Assembly (NCBI RefSeq): GCF_004022215.1
Contig: NZ_SAUZ01000004.1
Span: 62,001 to 126,000 of the forward strand
DNA from: Paenirhodobacter populi
Lineage (GTDB): Bacteria > Pseudomonadota > Alphaproteobacteria > Rhodobacterales > Rhodobacteraceae
Direction: 5' to 3'
Length of the DNA: 64,000 nt
The translations under genes and the position numbers were made by a program. Below the pieces are notes generated by a model, which was not told where the DNA came from, made no database searches, and worked only from the letters and a program-made list of their open reading frames with translations. This document shows positions 1-8,747 of this stretch, one piece after another. Numbering within the stretch: the stretch's first letter is position 1; every line of letters starts with the position of its first letter.

Positions 1-393
1 AAACAGAATGTCGGTGAAGTCGTCCGCGCCGCGACCGAAGGAAATGTCGGTGTCGATGTGGCTCTGGAATGCGTCGGTAACACCTTTGCCTTGCAGGCCT
101 GCGTCGATGGGGTCCGCAAGCAAGGCGTCGTGGTGCAAATCGGCCTGCATTCCGGCGAGGCTCCAGTGAACTGGTTCAACGTGGTCTACAAGGACATCGA
201 CATCCGCGGGTCCTGGGCCTACCCGAGCCAGATCTGGCCGCGCGTGATGCGTCTTCTCGCTTCGGGACAGATCCCGGCACATAAGGTGGTGACCCGGACG
301 GTTACGCTCGACAGCGCGATCAGGGAAGGCTTCGACGTGCTGCTCGATCCTGCGGGCAGCCATCTGAAGATCCTGATCGACCTCCAGCCGTAG
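1..393 (+). CDS. Zn-dependent alcohol dehydrogenase, C-terminal part (5' end outside window)
   Basis: The frame is open from base 1 to the TAG at 391-393, giving the last 130 residues of a medium-chain dehydrogenase. The start lies before the window. The VDVALECVGN stretch is the end of the Rossmann half of the NAD-binding domain, and the later segment with DIDIRGSWAY and a C-terminal FDVLLDPAGSHLKILI resembles (R,R)-butanediol/sorbitol-type dehydrogenases. These oxidise secondary or primary alcohols with NAD in the cytoplasm. The catalytic and structural zinc ligands would be upstream and cannot be checked. It faces the catabolic operon at 565-5316 across a hairpin, so a shared pathway is plausible but not shown. 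The substrate is unknown. Confidence 0.85.
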   Translation, partial: KQNVGEVVRAATEGNVGVDVALECVGNTFALQACVDGVRKQGVVVQIGLHSGEAPVNWFNVVYKDIDIRGSWAYPSQIWPRVMRLLASGQIPAHKVVTRTVTLDSAIREGFDVLLDPAGSHLKILIDLQP

Positions 394-428
394 CGATTGC
401 CTGGAACGCTCTATGAGTTGAGGAAAGC

Positions 429-462
429 GGGGCCGGATCGCGCGCCGGCACGATCCGGCCCC
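429..462. terminator. Strong hairpin between convergent genes
   Basis: A perfect 12-bp stem (429-440 with 451-462, arm ggggccggatcg) closes a 10-nt loop. It sits between the stop of the alcohol dehydrogenase and the stop of the thiolase on the other strand, so it probably serves as a bidirectional terminator. Neither side has a good T tract, which lowers confidence in intrinsic function. Confidence 0.6.
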
Positions 463-564
463 CAGCGGTGGTGAGACGCCCTTGTGCCGGCGTTCATCAT
501 GTAGTGCCCACCGACGGCCAGACGCTCCAGACAGTCTGCACCTTCAACCGGGGGTGCCGGCCCG

Positions 565-1770
565 TCACGGACGCTCAAGCAGCAGGGCGACACCCTGCCC
601 CACGCCCACGCACATCGACACGATCGCCCGGCGGGCATCCGTACCGTGCAGATCCAGCGCTGCGCTGCCCGCGATCCGGGCTCCCGACATGCCCAGGGGA
701 TGGCCGAGCGCGATGGCCCCGCCATGCGGGTTCACCCTCGGATCGTCGTCGGCGATGCGCAGACCGCGCAGACAGGCCAGAACCTGCGAGGCGAAGGCCT
801 CGTTCACCTCGAAGAGGTCGATATCCGCCGTACCGAGCCCTGCCCGCTCCATCAACTTGCGCACCGCCGGGACCGGGCCGTAGCCCATAATCCGGGGCGC
901 AACCCCCGCCGCCGCACCACCGGCGACGCGGGCCAGGGGGCGAAACCCGTGGCGTTTCACCGCCGACTCCGACGCCAGCAGCAGCGCGGCGGCACCATCG
1001 TTCACGCCCGAGGAATTGCCTGCAGTGACAGAGCCATCGGCGCGCACCACCGGCTTCAGCCGCGCCAGATCCCCGGCTGTCGTCTGAGGGCGGGGATGTT
1101 CGTCCTGCGTCACCTCGACCGTTTTGCCCCGGCCGACCGGAACGCTCACCGGCACGATTTCGCGCGCGAAGAACCCACTGGCCATCGCGACCCCGGTCTT
1201 TTGCTGCGAAGCCAGCGCGCAGGCATCCTGATCAGCACGCGAAATCGCGAAATCTGTCGCGACATTCTCGGCGGTTCCCGGCATAGGATCGACGCCGTAT
1301 TGCGCCCGCATCTTCGGATTGACGAAGCGCCAGCCGATGGTGGTATCCTCCATCGCGACAGTCCGGGAATACGCGCTTTCCGCCTTCAGCATCACGAAGG
1401 GCGCGCGGCTCATGCTCTCGACGCCGCCCGCAATGGCCATGTCCATCTCGCCCGCGCGGATCGCCCGCGCCGCCGTCAGCACCGCCTCCAGCCCCGAGGC
1501 ACAGAGCCGGTTCAGCGTGACCCCCGGCACGGAATCAGGCATGCCCGCCAGCAAAAGCGCCATGCGCGCGATGTTGCGGTTGTCCTCACCGGCCTGGTTG
1601 GCGCAACCCAGCCATACCTCCTCGATGGCGGCCGGATCGAGCTGGGGTTGGCGTGCCAGCAAGGCCGTCAGCGGCACGGCCGCGAGATCGTCCGTTCGCA
1701 ACGCCGCCAGCGCGCCGCCGTGACGCCCGATCGGGGTCCGCACATAGTCGCAGATGAACACATCGCTCAT
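565..1770 (-). CDS. pcaF: 3-oxoadipyl-CoA thiolase (acetyl-CoA acyltransferase)
   Basis: A 401-residue thiolase, full length for the PcaF/PaaJ group. The N-terminus (ICDYVRTPIGRHGGALAALR) and the GWRFVNPKMRAQYG region are close to PcaF/PaaJ as I recall them. The nucleophilic cysteine is in NRLCASGLEA (about residue 90), the catalytic histidine in GGAIALGHPLGMSGAR, and the second cysteine in SMCVGVGQG near the end. It would cleave 3-oxoadipyl-CoA to succinyl-CoA and acetyl-CoA. It is the last gene of a three-gene minus-strand operon, 17 bp behind the hydratase/dehydrogenase. A general acetyl-CoA acetyltransferase cannot be excluded from sequence alone. Confidence 0.9.
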   Translation of the reverse strand: MSDVFICDYVRTPIGRHGGALAALRTDDLAAVPLTALLARQPQLDPAAIEEVWLGCANQAGEDNRNIARMALLLAGMPDSVPGVTLNRLCASGLEAVLTAARAIRAGEMDMAIAGGVESMSRAPFVMLKAESAYSRTVAMEDTTIGWRFVNPKMRAQYGVDPMPGTAENVATDFAISRADQDACALASQQKTGVAMASGFFAREIVPVSVPVGRGKTVEVTQDEHPRPQTTAGDLARLKPVVRADGSVTAGNSSGVNDGAAALLLASESAVKRHGFRPLARVAGGAAAGVAPRIMGYGPVPAVRKLMERAGLGTADIDLFEVNEAFASQVLACLRGLRIADDDPRVNPHGGAIALGHPLGMSGARIAGSAALDLHGTDARRAIVSMCVGVGQGVALLLERP

Positions 1771-1787
1771 GGTCGTTTCCTGTCGGT

Positions 1788-3854
1788 TCAGTCGTTAAGG
1801 TCGGCAAAGGCCGTCCCGGTGTCGGCGAGGCGGCGCAGCAGAGGCGGCACACGCCAGATGAGCGGATCAGCGGCGGCCAGTTCCTCGATCCGGCGCAGGA
1901 TCGCAACGGTGCCCAACGTGTCGGCATAGTGCAGCAGGCCGCCGCGCCAGCGCGGGAAGCCATAGCCATGCACCAGCACGATATCGATATCGCGCGGGCG
2001 CGCGGCGATGCCTTCATCAAGGATGTCCGTCGCTTCGGCGATCATCGCCAGCAGTATCCTGCCCGAGATTTCCTCGGGCACGAAGCTCCGGCGCGTGACA
2101 CCAGTGCCTGCCGAAGCATCGAGAATGACCTTTTCCACCGCCGCCGAAGGCACCGGCGTGCCCTTGTCGTCGTAGTCGTACCAGCCCGCGCCAGTCTTGC
2201 GGCCGAGACGCTTCATATCCTCGACCAGCGTGTCGGCGACAGGGACATAGCGGATATCCGTACGGCCCTTGAGGTTCTGGCGCTTGCGGTTGGCATAGGC
2301 GATGTCGAGCCCCGACATGTCCTGCGCGGCATAGGGACCCATGGCCATGCCGAAATCGCGCATCGCAGCATCCACCTGCCCGGGCAAAGCGCCCTCGATC
2401 AGCAGGATGTCGGCGACCTGGCGGTAGCGGGTCAGGATGCGATTGCCGATGAAACCGTCGCAGACGCCCGCCAGCACCGGCATCTTGCCCAGCCGTTTCG
2501 CCAGCGCGAACGCCGCCCCGAGCGTTTCCGCCGAGGTCCGCTCGCCGCGCACGATCTCCAGCAGCTTCATGATATGCGCCGGGCTGAAGAAGTGCAGCCC
2601 GAGGAAGCGGCCCGGATCGCGAATGCCGTCGGCCAACCGGTTCACATCGAGATAGGAGGTGTTGGTGGCGAGGATCGTCGTGTCAGGCTGGCTGGCCTGC
2701 AAGCGGGCGAAGATGCCCCGCTTGACCTCCATATCCTCGAAGGCGGCCTCGATCGCCAGATCCACCTGCGGCAGGGCATCGAACCCCGCCACGCAAGTCA
2801 GCCGCGCACCGATCCGCGACGCCGCATCGGCCGATAGCACGCTGCGCTTCACCCCCTGCTGCACCAGCCCGTCGACATTCGCCTGCGCCCTCGCCTGGCC
2901 GACGGCATCAGTCTCGACCACCGTGACCTGGATGCCGCTGCCCGCAAGCGCATAGGCGATCGCGGCGCCCATGTTGCCGCCGCCCACAACGATGGCGGTC
3001 TCGATAGCGCCGGCCGGCACGGGGAAGGCCTTGCCCGCCGAAAGCGCCGAGCGTTCGGCAAAGAAGATGTGCCGCAGCGCGCGCGACTGGTCCGCGCCGC
3101 GCAAGTCCAGAAACGCTTTCCGCTCGGCCGCCAGATTGGCCTCCAGGGGACGCTCTGCCGCAGCCTCGACCAGGCCGATTGCGATCAGTGGCGCTGTCTG
3201 TCCCGGCATGCGTCTGGCCACCAAGCCGCGCGCCGCCGCGATGGCCGCCGCATCGGCCTCGGGGGCGGGGCGGACATCCGCCACGATGGCGCCGCGCAGC
3301 ATGACCTCGTCCAGCGCCTTCGCCGCCGCGACCGGATCCTCGGCGATCGCATCGATCATACCCAGATCGAGCGCCTCTGCCGCCTTCACGCTACGCCCCT
3401 GACCGATCAAATCGACCGCGGCCGCGATGCCCGTCAGCCTGGGCAGCCGCTGTGTGCCACCCGAGCCGGGAACGATCCCGAGCGTTACCTCGGGCAGACC
3501 CAGCACAGCCGAGGGCGCCGCGATGCGATAGCGGCAGGCCAGCGCGATCTCGCAACCACCGCCGAGCGCGGTGCCGTTGATCGCGGCGACCGTGGGGATC
3601 GGCAGCGCGGCAAGACGCGCAAGGATCTCGTTCAGATGCGGCGCCAGGGGCGGGCCATCGAATTCCCTCGCATCCGCCCCGGCGACAAAGGCGCGCCCCG
3701 CACCGGTCAGGACGATGCGGCCGACTCCGGCCTCGACCGCCTGCCCGATCGCCGCCTCAAGACCGGCGCGCGTTGCCTGGCCGAGGACGTTCAGGGGCGG
3801 ATTGTCGATGGTGATGAGGGCCACGCCGCCGGCGATCTGACAATGTACAGTCAT
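1788..3854 (-). CDS. Enoyl-CoA hydratase / 3-hydroxyacyl-CoA dehydrogenase bifunctional protein
   Basis: 688 residues with FadB/FadJ order. An N-terminal crotonase domain (about 1-180) has the oxyanion-hole region GTALGGGCEIALA and GIVPGSGGTQRLPR. An NAD-binding Rossmann fold follows from about residue 290 (VVGGGNMGAAIA), then 3-hydroxyacyl-CoA dehydrogenase domains with the ATNTSYLDVN and GLHFFSPAHIMKLLE motifs. It carries out hydration and NAD-linked oxidation of enoyl-CoA in beta-oxidation. It starts 7 bp after the aldehyde dehydrogenase stop, with a TGAGGA-like ribosome site inside that gap, so co-transcription is likely. The length suits peroxisomal-type/FadJ-like trifunctional relatives that lack an extra domain. 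Confidence 0.93.
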   Translation of the reverse strand: MTVHCQIAGGVALITIDNPPLNVLGQATRAGLEAAIGQAVEAGVGRIVLTGAGRAFVAGADAREFDGPPLAPHLNEILARLAALPIPTVAAINGTALGGGCEIALACRYRIAAPSAVLGLPEVTLGIVPGSGGTQRLPRLTGIAAAVDLIGQGRSVKAAEALDLGMIDAIAEDPVAAAKALDEVMLRGAIVADVRPAPEADAAAIAAARGLVARRMPGQTAPLIAIGLVEAAAERPLEANLAAERKAFLDLRGADQSRALRHIFFAERSALSAGKAFPVPAGAIETAIVVGGGNMGAAIAYALAGSGIQVTVVETDAVGQARAQANVDGLVQQGVKRSVLSADAASRIGARLTCVAGFDALPQVDLAIEAAFEDMEVKRGIFARLQASQPDTTILATNTSYLDVNRLADGIRDPGRFLGLHFFSPAHIMKLLEIVRGERTSAETLGAAFALAKRLGKMPVLAGVCDGFIGNRILTRYRQVADILLIEGALPGQVDAAMRDFGMAMGPYAAQDMSGLDIAYANRKRQNLKGRTDIRYVPVADTLVEDMKRLGRKTGAGWYDYDDKGTPVPSAAVEKVILDASAGTGVTRRSFVPEEISGRILLAMIAEATDILDEGIAARPRDIDIVLVHGYGFPRWRGGLLHYADTLGTVAILRRIEELAAADPLIWRVPPLLRRLADTGTAFADLND

Positions 3855-3861
3855 CTGATCC

Positions 3862-5316
3862 TCACGCCACGGGCCGGGTCATCATGGAAACGAATTTGGT
3901 GTTGAGATAGGCATCGAAGGTCTCCGACCCGCCCTCGGTGCCATAACCGCTGTCCCGGACCCCGCCGAAGGGCGTTTCCGGCAAAGCGAGGCCGAAATGA
4001 TTCACGCTCACCATGCCCGCCTGCAACCCGGCCGCCGATTGCTCGGCACGCTCCAGCGAATTGGTGAAGACATAGGAGGCGAGGCCGAGCGGCAACCGGT
4101 TCGCCCGCGCCAGACCATCCTCAATGCCACGGAAGGGCGACACTACCGCGATCGGGCCGAAGGGCTCGTCATTCATCAGGGCGATCTCGTCGCCCTCGGT
4201 GGTGACGATGGTCGGCGCGTAGAAGTTCCCGACATTGCCGATCCGGCTGCCGCCGGTCACCACAGTCGCCCCACGCTCGACCGCATCGCCCACAAGGGAT
4301 TCCATCGCGGCGACCCGGCCGGGATGGCACAGGGGCCCCATCTGTACGCCCGGCTCCAGTCCGTTGCCGACCTTCACCTTAGAGAAAGTCCCCACCAGTT
4401 CATCGACGAACCGCTCATATCCGCGCTCCTGGACGAAAAACCGCGTCGGCGAGATGCAGACCTGCCCGGCATTGCGCAGCTTGTTCGCCGCCAGCGCGCG
4501 GGCCGCGGCCTCGGGATCGGCATCGTCGAAGACCAGCACCGGAGCATGTCCGCCGAGCTCCATCGTCAGCCGTTTCATGTGCCGGCCGGCCAGTTCCGCC
4601 AGATGCTTGCCCACCGGAATCGAGCCGGTGAAGCTGAGCTTCTTGACCTCGGGCCGCGCCAGCAGCGTCTGCGAGATCAGGTTGGAATCTCCCCAGAGGA
4701 GGTTGAGGCAGCCGTCCGGAAGACCAGCCTCGCGCAGAAGATCCGCCATAGCCATGACTGAGGACGGCGTCTCGGCCGCCGCCTTCAGGATCACCGTGCA
4801 GCCCGAGGCGAGCGCCGCCGCGATCTTCCGTACCGCCTGGCTCATCGGGAAGTTCCAGGGCGAGATCGCGAGGCAAACACCCACCGGTTCGCGCAGAACC
4901 TGCTGCTGCACGCCGGCGACACGGGCGGGAATGATGCGCCCGTAAATGCGCCGCCCCTCCTCGGCGTGCCAATCGACGTGATCGGCCCCCGAACGGATCT
5001 CGATCACCGCTTCGGAGAGCGGCTTGCCCATATCGCGCGTCAGGTTGGTCGCGATGGCTTCGGCATTGGCGCGCAGCAGATCGGCAAACCGCCGCAGGAT
5101 CGCGCTGCGCTCATAGGCCGACATTGCGCGCCATATGGCGAAAGCCGCTTCGGCCGCGCTGACGACCCGGTCCAGATCCTCCGGCGTGGCCGAGGGCATC
5201 ATCCCCAGCTGTTCGCCCGTCGCCGGATTGAGCACTGGCCGGGCCTCGCGCGCCTCGGGGCCGATGCGTTCGGCGCCGATCACAAGCTCGATCCGGGGGT
5301 ATTGGGTGGAAAGCAT
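3862..5316 (-). CDS. NAD(P)-dependent succinate-semialdehyde-type aldehyde dehydrogenase
   Basis: 484 residues, the normal size for an aldehyde dehydrogenase. The cofactor-binding SPWNFPMSQ segment lies near residue 150, the general-base glutamate is in MELGGHAPVLVFDDAD, and the catalytic cysteine is in RNAGQVCISPTRF (about residue 290). These and the C-terminal GGVRDSGYGTEGG motif match the GabD/SSADH class. It oxidises a small semialdehyde to the acid. The ATG at 5316 follows a GAGGAGG ribosome site by about 7 nt. As first gene of the thiolase operon it may supply the dicarboxylate, for example from an omega-oxo acid. The true substrate is not readable from sequence. Confidence 0.92.
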   Translation of the reverse strand: MLSTQYPRIELVIGAERIGPEAREARPVLNPATGEQLGMMPSATPEDLDRVVSAAEAAFAIWRAMSAYERSAILRRFADLLRANAEAIATNLTRDMGKPLSEAVIEIRSGADHVDWHAEEGRRIYGRIIPARVAGVQQQVLREPVGVCLAISPWNFPMSQAVRKIAAALASGCTVILKAAAETPSSVMAMADLLREAGLPDGCLNLLWGDSNLISQTLLARPEVKKLSFTGSIPVGKHLAELAGRHMKRLTMELGGHAPVLVFDDADPEAAARALAANKLRNAGQVCISPTRFFVQERGYERFVDELVGTFSKVKVGNGLEPGVQMGPLCHPGRVAAMESLVGDAVERGATVVTGGSRIGNVGNFYAPTIVTTEGDEIALMNDEPFGPIAVVSPFRGIEDGLARANRLPLGLASYVFTNSLERAEQSAAGLQAGMVSVNHFGLALPETPFGGVRDSGYGTEGGSETFDAYLNTKFVSMMTRPVA

Positions 5317-5591
5317 CGCGGGTCCTCCTCATTGCCGACGGCCCGCACCCGGGAGCGATCCGAAATGTCCGCATCCGGCCCCACCGAAAGCTGCGCCGCC
5401 ACATTCCCCTTCATTGCTAGAGGGGTCCTCACCCCCGCGGCAATTGTCTCTTGTGCGACAGGTCATCCCTCCCGCGCTGGTACATCTGCGCCAGTTCCGC
5501 GGTTCCCAAGTGTCTGATATTCCTTCCGTGAAATGCCGATCACCGGACGGCTTCAGCCAACCGGCCGCCAAGAAGAAGGACACGCCAGACC
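5317..5591. promoter_or_regulatory. Divergent promoter region of the beta-oxidation block
   Basis: These 275 bp separate the start of the minus-strand operon (5316) from the plus-strand acyl-CoA dehydrogenase (5592) and must hold both promoters. I looked for a GG-N10-GC sigma-54 type signal, because an AcoR-like regulator lies downstream, and found no convincing one. No clear dyad was seen. Confidence 0.45.
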
Positions 5592-6752
5592 ATGAGCCTG
5601 GATCCCGAGACCCTGAAGCAGTTTCTGGAAACGCTGGATCGGTTCGTGCGCGAACGGCTTGTGCCGCATGAAGCGCAGGTTGCCGAAGAAGATCGTATTC
5701 CGTCCGGGCTCATTGCGGAAATCCGTGAAATGGGCCTGTTCGGCATGTCCATCCCTGAGGAATTCGGTGGGCTGGGCCTGACCATGTCCGAAGAGGTTTC
5801 CGCCGCATTTGTTCTTGGCCAGACCTCGCCCGTGTTCCGCTCGCTGGTCGGTACAAACAACGGCATCGGCTCGCAGGGGATCATCATCGACGGCACGCCC
5901 GAGCAGAAGGCGGCCTATCTGCCGAAGCTCGCCAGTGGCGAGATGATTGCGTCTTTCGCCCTGACTGAACCCGAAGCTGGTTCTGATGCGGGTTCGCTGC
6001 GCACCTCGGCCCGCCGCGACGGCGACCATTTCATTTTGAACGGGACCAAGCGGTTCATCACCAATGCACCGCATGCCGGGCTGTTCACCGTTTTCGCGCG
6101 CACCGACCCGACGTCGAAAACCTCGGCGGGCGTTACCGCCTTTCTGGTCGAGGCCGGTACGCCGGGCCTGTCGATCGGCGCCGTCGACAAGAAGATGGGG
6201 CAGAAGGGGTCGCATACTGCAGATGTGATCCTCGAAGACTGCCGCGTTCCGGCCTCAGCGATCATCGGCGGGCCCGCGCGCGAAGGACAGGGCTTCAAAA
6301 CCGCGATGAAGGTGCTGGACCGCGGGCGCCTTCATATCTCGGCCGTCTGCGTCGGCGCCGCCGAACGTCTGATCCGCGACAGCCTGGCCTATGCGATGGA
6401 GCGCAAGCAGTTCGGCGAACCTATTGCCGAAAAGCAACTGATCCAGGCGATGCTGGCTGACAGCCGGACCGAAGCCTTCGCCGCGCGCTGCATGATCGAG
6501 GAAACCGCGCGTCGCAAGGACGCGGGGGCCAAGGTCTCGACCGAGGCTGCATGCTGCAAGATGTTCGCCTCGGAGATGGTGGGCCGCGTGGCCGACCGCG
6601 CAGTGCAGATCCACGGCGGAGCGGGCTATGTCGAGGAATACGGCATCGAGCGGTTCTATCGCGACGTGCGCCTGTTCCGCATCTACGAGGGCACGACCCA
6701 GATCCAGCAGGTAGTGATCGCGCGCAACATGATCCGCGATGCCTCAGCCTGA
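5592..6752 (+). CDS. Acyl-CoA dehydrogenase
   Basis: 386 residues, full length. The FAD/substrate motif FALTEPEAGSD lies near residue 120, and the C-terminal GGAGYVEEYGIERFYRDVR followed by RIYEGTTQIQ carries the glutamate expected as catalytic base in the short/medium-chain class. It desaturates an acyl-CoA at the alpha-beta bond, passing electrons to ETF. It is transcribed away from the hydratase/thiolase operon and ends in a strong terminator, so it forms its own unit. Together with those genes it completes one turn of beta-oxidation. Confidence 0.93.
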   Translation: MSLDPETLKQFLETLDRFVRERLVPHEAQVAEEDRIPSGLIAEIREMGLFGMSIPEEFGGLGLTMSEEVSAAFVLGQTSPVFRSLVGTNNGIGSQGIIIDGTPEQKAAYLPKLASGEMIASFALTEPEAGSDAGSLRTSARRDGDHFILNGTKRFITNAPHAGLFTVFARTDPTSKTSAGVTAFLVEAGTPGLSIGAVDKKMGQKGSHTADVILEDCRVPASAIIGGPAREGQGFKTAMKVLDRGRLHISAVCVGAAERLIRDSLAYAMERKQFGEPIAEKQLIQAMLADSRTEAFAARCMIEETARRKDAGAKVSTEAACCKMFASEMVGRVADRAVQIHGGAGYVEEYGIERFYRDVRLFRIYEGTTQIQQVVIARNMIRDASA

Positions 6753-6807
6753 AACGACCGGATTCGGATGGCCTCCTCCCCGCGAATTCGCACCATCCGA
6801 AACATGG

Positions 6808-6840
6808 AGCGGCCCCCGTCCGATGCGGGGGCCGCTTTCC
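6808..6840 (+). terminator. Intrinsic terminator after acyl-CoA dehydrogenase
   Basis: A perfect 11-bp stem (6808-6818 with 6826-6836, arm agcggcccccg) with a 7-nt loop and a short T run (6836-6838), 55 bp after the stop codon. Confidence 0.8.
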
Positions 6841-6973
6841 GTTGCAGAACTGCTCTTGCCTTCAGAATGCTTTTCTCTGTCTTTCTTTCGAGAAACGCCT
6901 AGATTGATGAGATTCCCGGTCGGCCAGACCCACCGGAATGACGACCATGTCTGTTGCAGGGGAGGGCCCGGGC

Positions 6974-8722
6974 ATGCTTTCTGACATTCATCGAATGCGC
7001 ACGCTGCCCTTGACGGAAATACCAGAAGGGTTGCCGGCTATGGTTGAAGGTAGCTGGCGCAGGTGCCTTGGAACCCATCGGCTTTCGCCTGATTTCACGC
7101 GCCGCGCTGACGTTCTGAGCTATGGCGAACTCCGTGAAACGCTTGATCAGGAGGAGTTGCTGATCCGCTCGGCCACTGCGGAAATAGATCGGCTGTTCCG
7201 CCGCCTGGCACCCGATGCCTGTACCGTGTCTCTGGCTTCGGCTCAGGGGGTCAAGCTGCTTTTCCGGTGCGATCCTTATCATATGGACGACCTGAAACGG
7301 GCAGGCGTTCTGCCGGGTTCGATCTGGGTCGAGGACATGCAAGGGACAAATGGCATTGGGACCTGCCTGCTGGAACGTCGTCCACTCTCCATCGTTGGAG
7401 ATGAACACTTCAATCGCGCATTGAGTGGCATCACCTGCACCGTCGCGCCGATCTTCGGCAGCCATGGCCTGCTCGCAGGTGTCCTCAACATATCTTCGCT
7501 TGACAAGATTGGCGCACAGGCCGTCCGCCTTCTGAGCGATGTGGTAAACCGTTCCGCGCGCAGGATCGAAACCCAGCTCTTTCAGCGGCGCAATTCCGGC
7601 CACCGGCTCGTCAGCCTCTCGGCGGACGGCGATTTCGCCGATGCAGCGGCGCTTTCTATGCTGGCGCTAGATGATTTCGGGCTAATCGTCGATTTTACGC
7701 ACGACGCTCCCATGATGCTCCGTCGCACGGCAGACGAACTCCGGACGGCTCGCCTCGATCAAATCGTCGAGCCTGATGCTGTACATGGAGTTCGGTCCGA
7801 ACCAGTGACCCCGGCCGGAGCAGGGCACTTGCGGATGGCCGCCCTGAGCCAGGCAGCTGCGGCAATCAGCGATCACGGGCCAGCGGCACCGCCCGAATCC
7901 GAAGCCCCGCTCTCAGATCCCCGGTTAGACGAAATACTGCAGCAGGCTCTTGGTCTCGCGCTCCGACAACTGCCGCTTATGCTCACAGGTGAAACGGGAA
8001 CCGGAAAAACGACACTCGCGCTCCGGCTCGCCCGCCTTGTCTCTGGCGATTTTCTGATGCTAGAGGGTGGAGCGGCTGATGAGATCACCCGTCTGAAACT
8101 CGATACGCTCAGGGCACGACCAAGCTGTACTCTTGTTCTGGATCAGATCGACGAGATGTCTATTCCAATGCAGAGAAGCCTAGTTCAGGTTCTCGAAGGC
8201 GCCCAACACCCTCTCATCACGATCACATCTTCCGCAAAGAACCTGCAGCCCGAACTGGCGGGATTGCGTCCAGACCTAATCCATCGGCTTAACGGTGCCG
8301 CGTTCACTCTGCCCCCGCTGCGATCTACCCCCGAGCCGGAGAAGGTAATTCTGCGGGCTCTGGCCGAAGAAGCCCGACTGGCCGGCCGGGCTGCGCCGCA
8401 TATCTCCGGCGAAGCCCTGGCAATCCTGTCCTGCCATCACTGGCCAGGGAACCTCAGGGAGCTTCACTTCGCCCTGCGTCGTGCAATCGCGCTGGCAGAG
8501 AATACAGTCACCGTGGCGAATCTTCCTGCCCGGCTGATCGAGCTTTCTGAAACTCATGATGTTCTGGCACGCTCGAAATACGAGACGGCAAGGATTGAAA
8601 CAGCCCTCCGCTATCACAAGGGCAATGTGATGGAGACGGCACGCTACCTCGGAATTTCGCGCGCCACGCTCTATCGCAAAATGCAGGGCAAGCGATCAAA
8701 TGGCCTGATCGACAAACCCTGA
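6974..8722 (+). CDS. AcoR-like Fis-family transcriptional regulator with shortened AAA+ domain
   Basis: I start it at ATG 6974 (582 residues) because a GGGGAGG ribosome site lies 8 nt upstream; ATGs at 6938 and 6947 are alternatives. The N-terminal VEGSWRRCLGTHRLSPDF and a GAF-like stretch (about 60-170, with MQGTNGIGTCLLERRPL) match the AcoR group, which senses acetoin-like metabolites. The AAA+ domain has Walker A GETGTGKTT and ends in the HHWPGNLREL motif; a Fis-type helix-turn-helix closes the protein (GNVMETARYLGISRATLYRK). The stretch between Walker A and the Walker B-like LVLDQIDEM is short, and no GAFTGA loop is present, so sigma-54 contact is doubtful. Its targets are unknown; the neighbouring catabolic genes or the monooxygenase operon are candidates. 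Confidence 0.85.
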   Translation: MLSDIHRMRTLPLTEIPEGLPAMVEGSWRRCLGTHRLSPDFTRRADVLSYGELRETLDQEELLIRSATAEIDRLFRRLAPDACTVSLASAQGVKLLFRCDPYHMDDLKRAGVLPGSIWVEDMQGTNGIGTCLLERRPLSIVGDEHFNRALSGITCTVAPIFGSHGLLAGVLNISSLDKIGAQAVRLLSDVVNRSARRIETQLFQRRNSGHRLVSLSADGDFADAAALSMLALDDFGLIVDFTHDAPMMLRRTADELRTARLDQIVEPDAVHGVRSEPVTPAGAGHLRMAALSQAAAAISDHGPAAPPESEAPLSDPRLDEILQQALGLALRQLPLMLTGETGTGKTTLALRLARLVSGDFLMLEGGAADEITRLKLDTLRARPSCTLVLDQIDEMSIPMQRSLVQVLEGAQHPLITITSSAKNLQPELAGLRPDLIHRLNGAAFTLPPLRSTPEPEKVILRALAEEARLAGRAAPHISGEALAILSCHHWPGNLRELHFALRRAIALAENTVTVANLPARLIELSETHDVLARSKYETARIETALRYHKGNVMETARYLGISRATLYRKMQGKRSNGLIDKP

Positions 8723-8747
8723 CCTTGATCGCAGACTTCACCATCAT

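Noticed and set aside
5317-5591. Sigma-54 promoter for the beta-oxidation genes
   Set aside because: Candidate tggtac and ggcaat matches lack the GG-N10-GC spacing.
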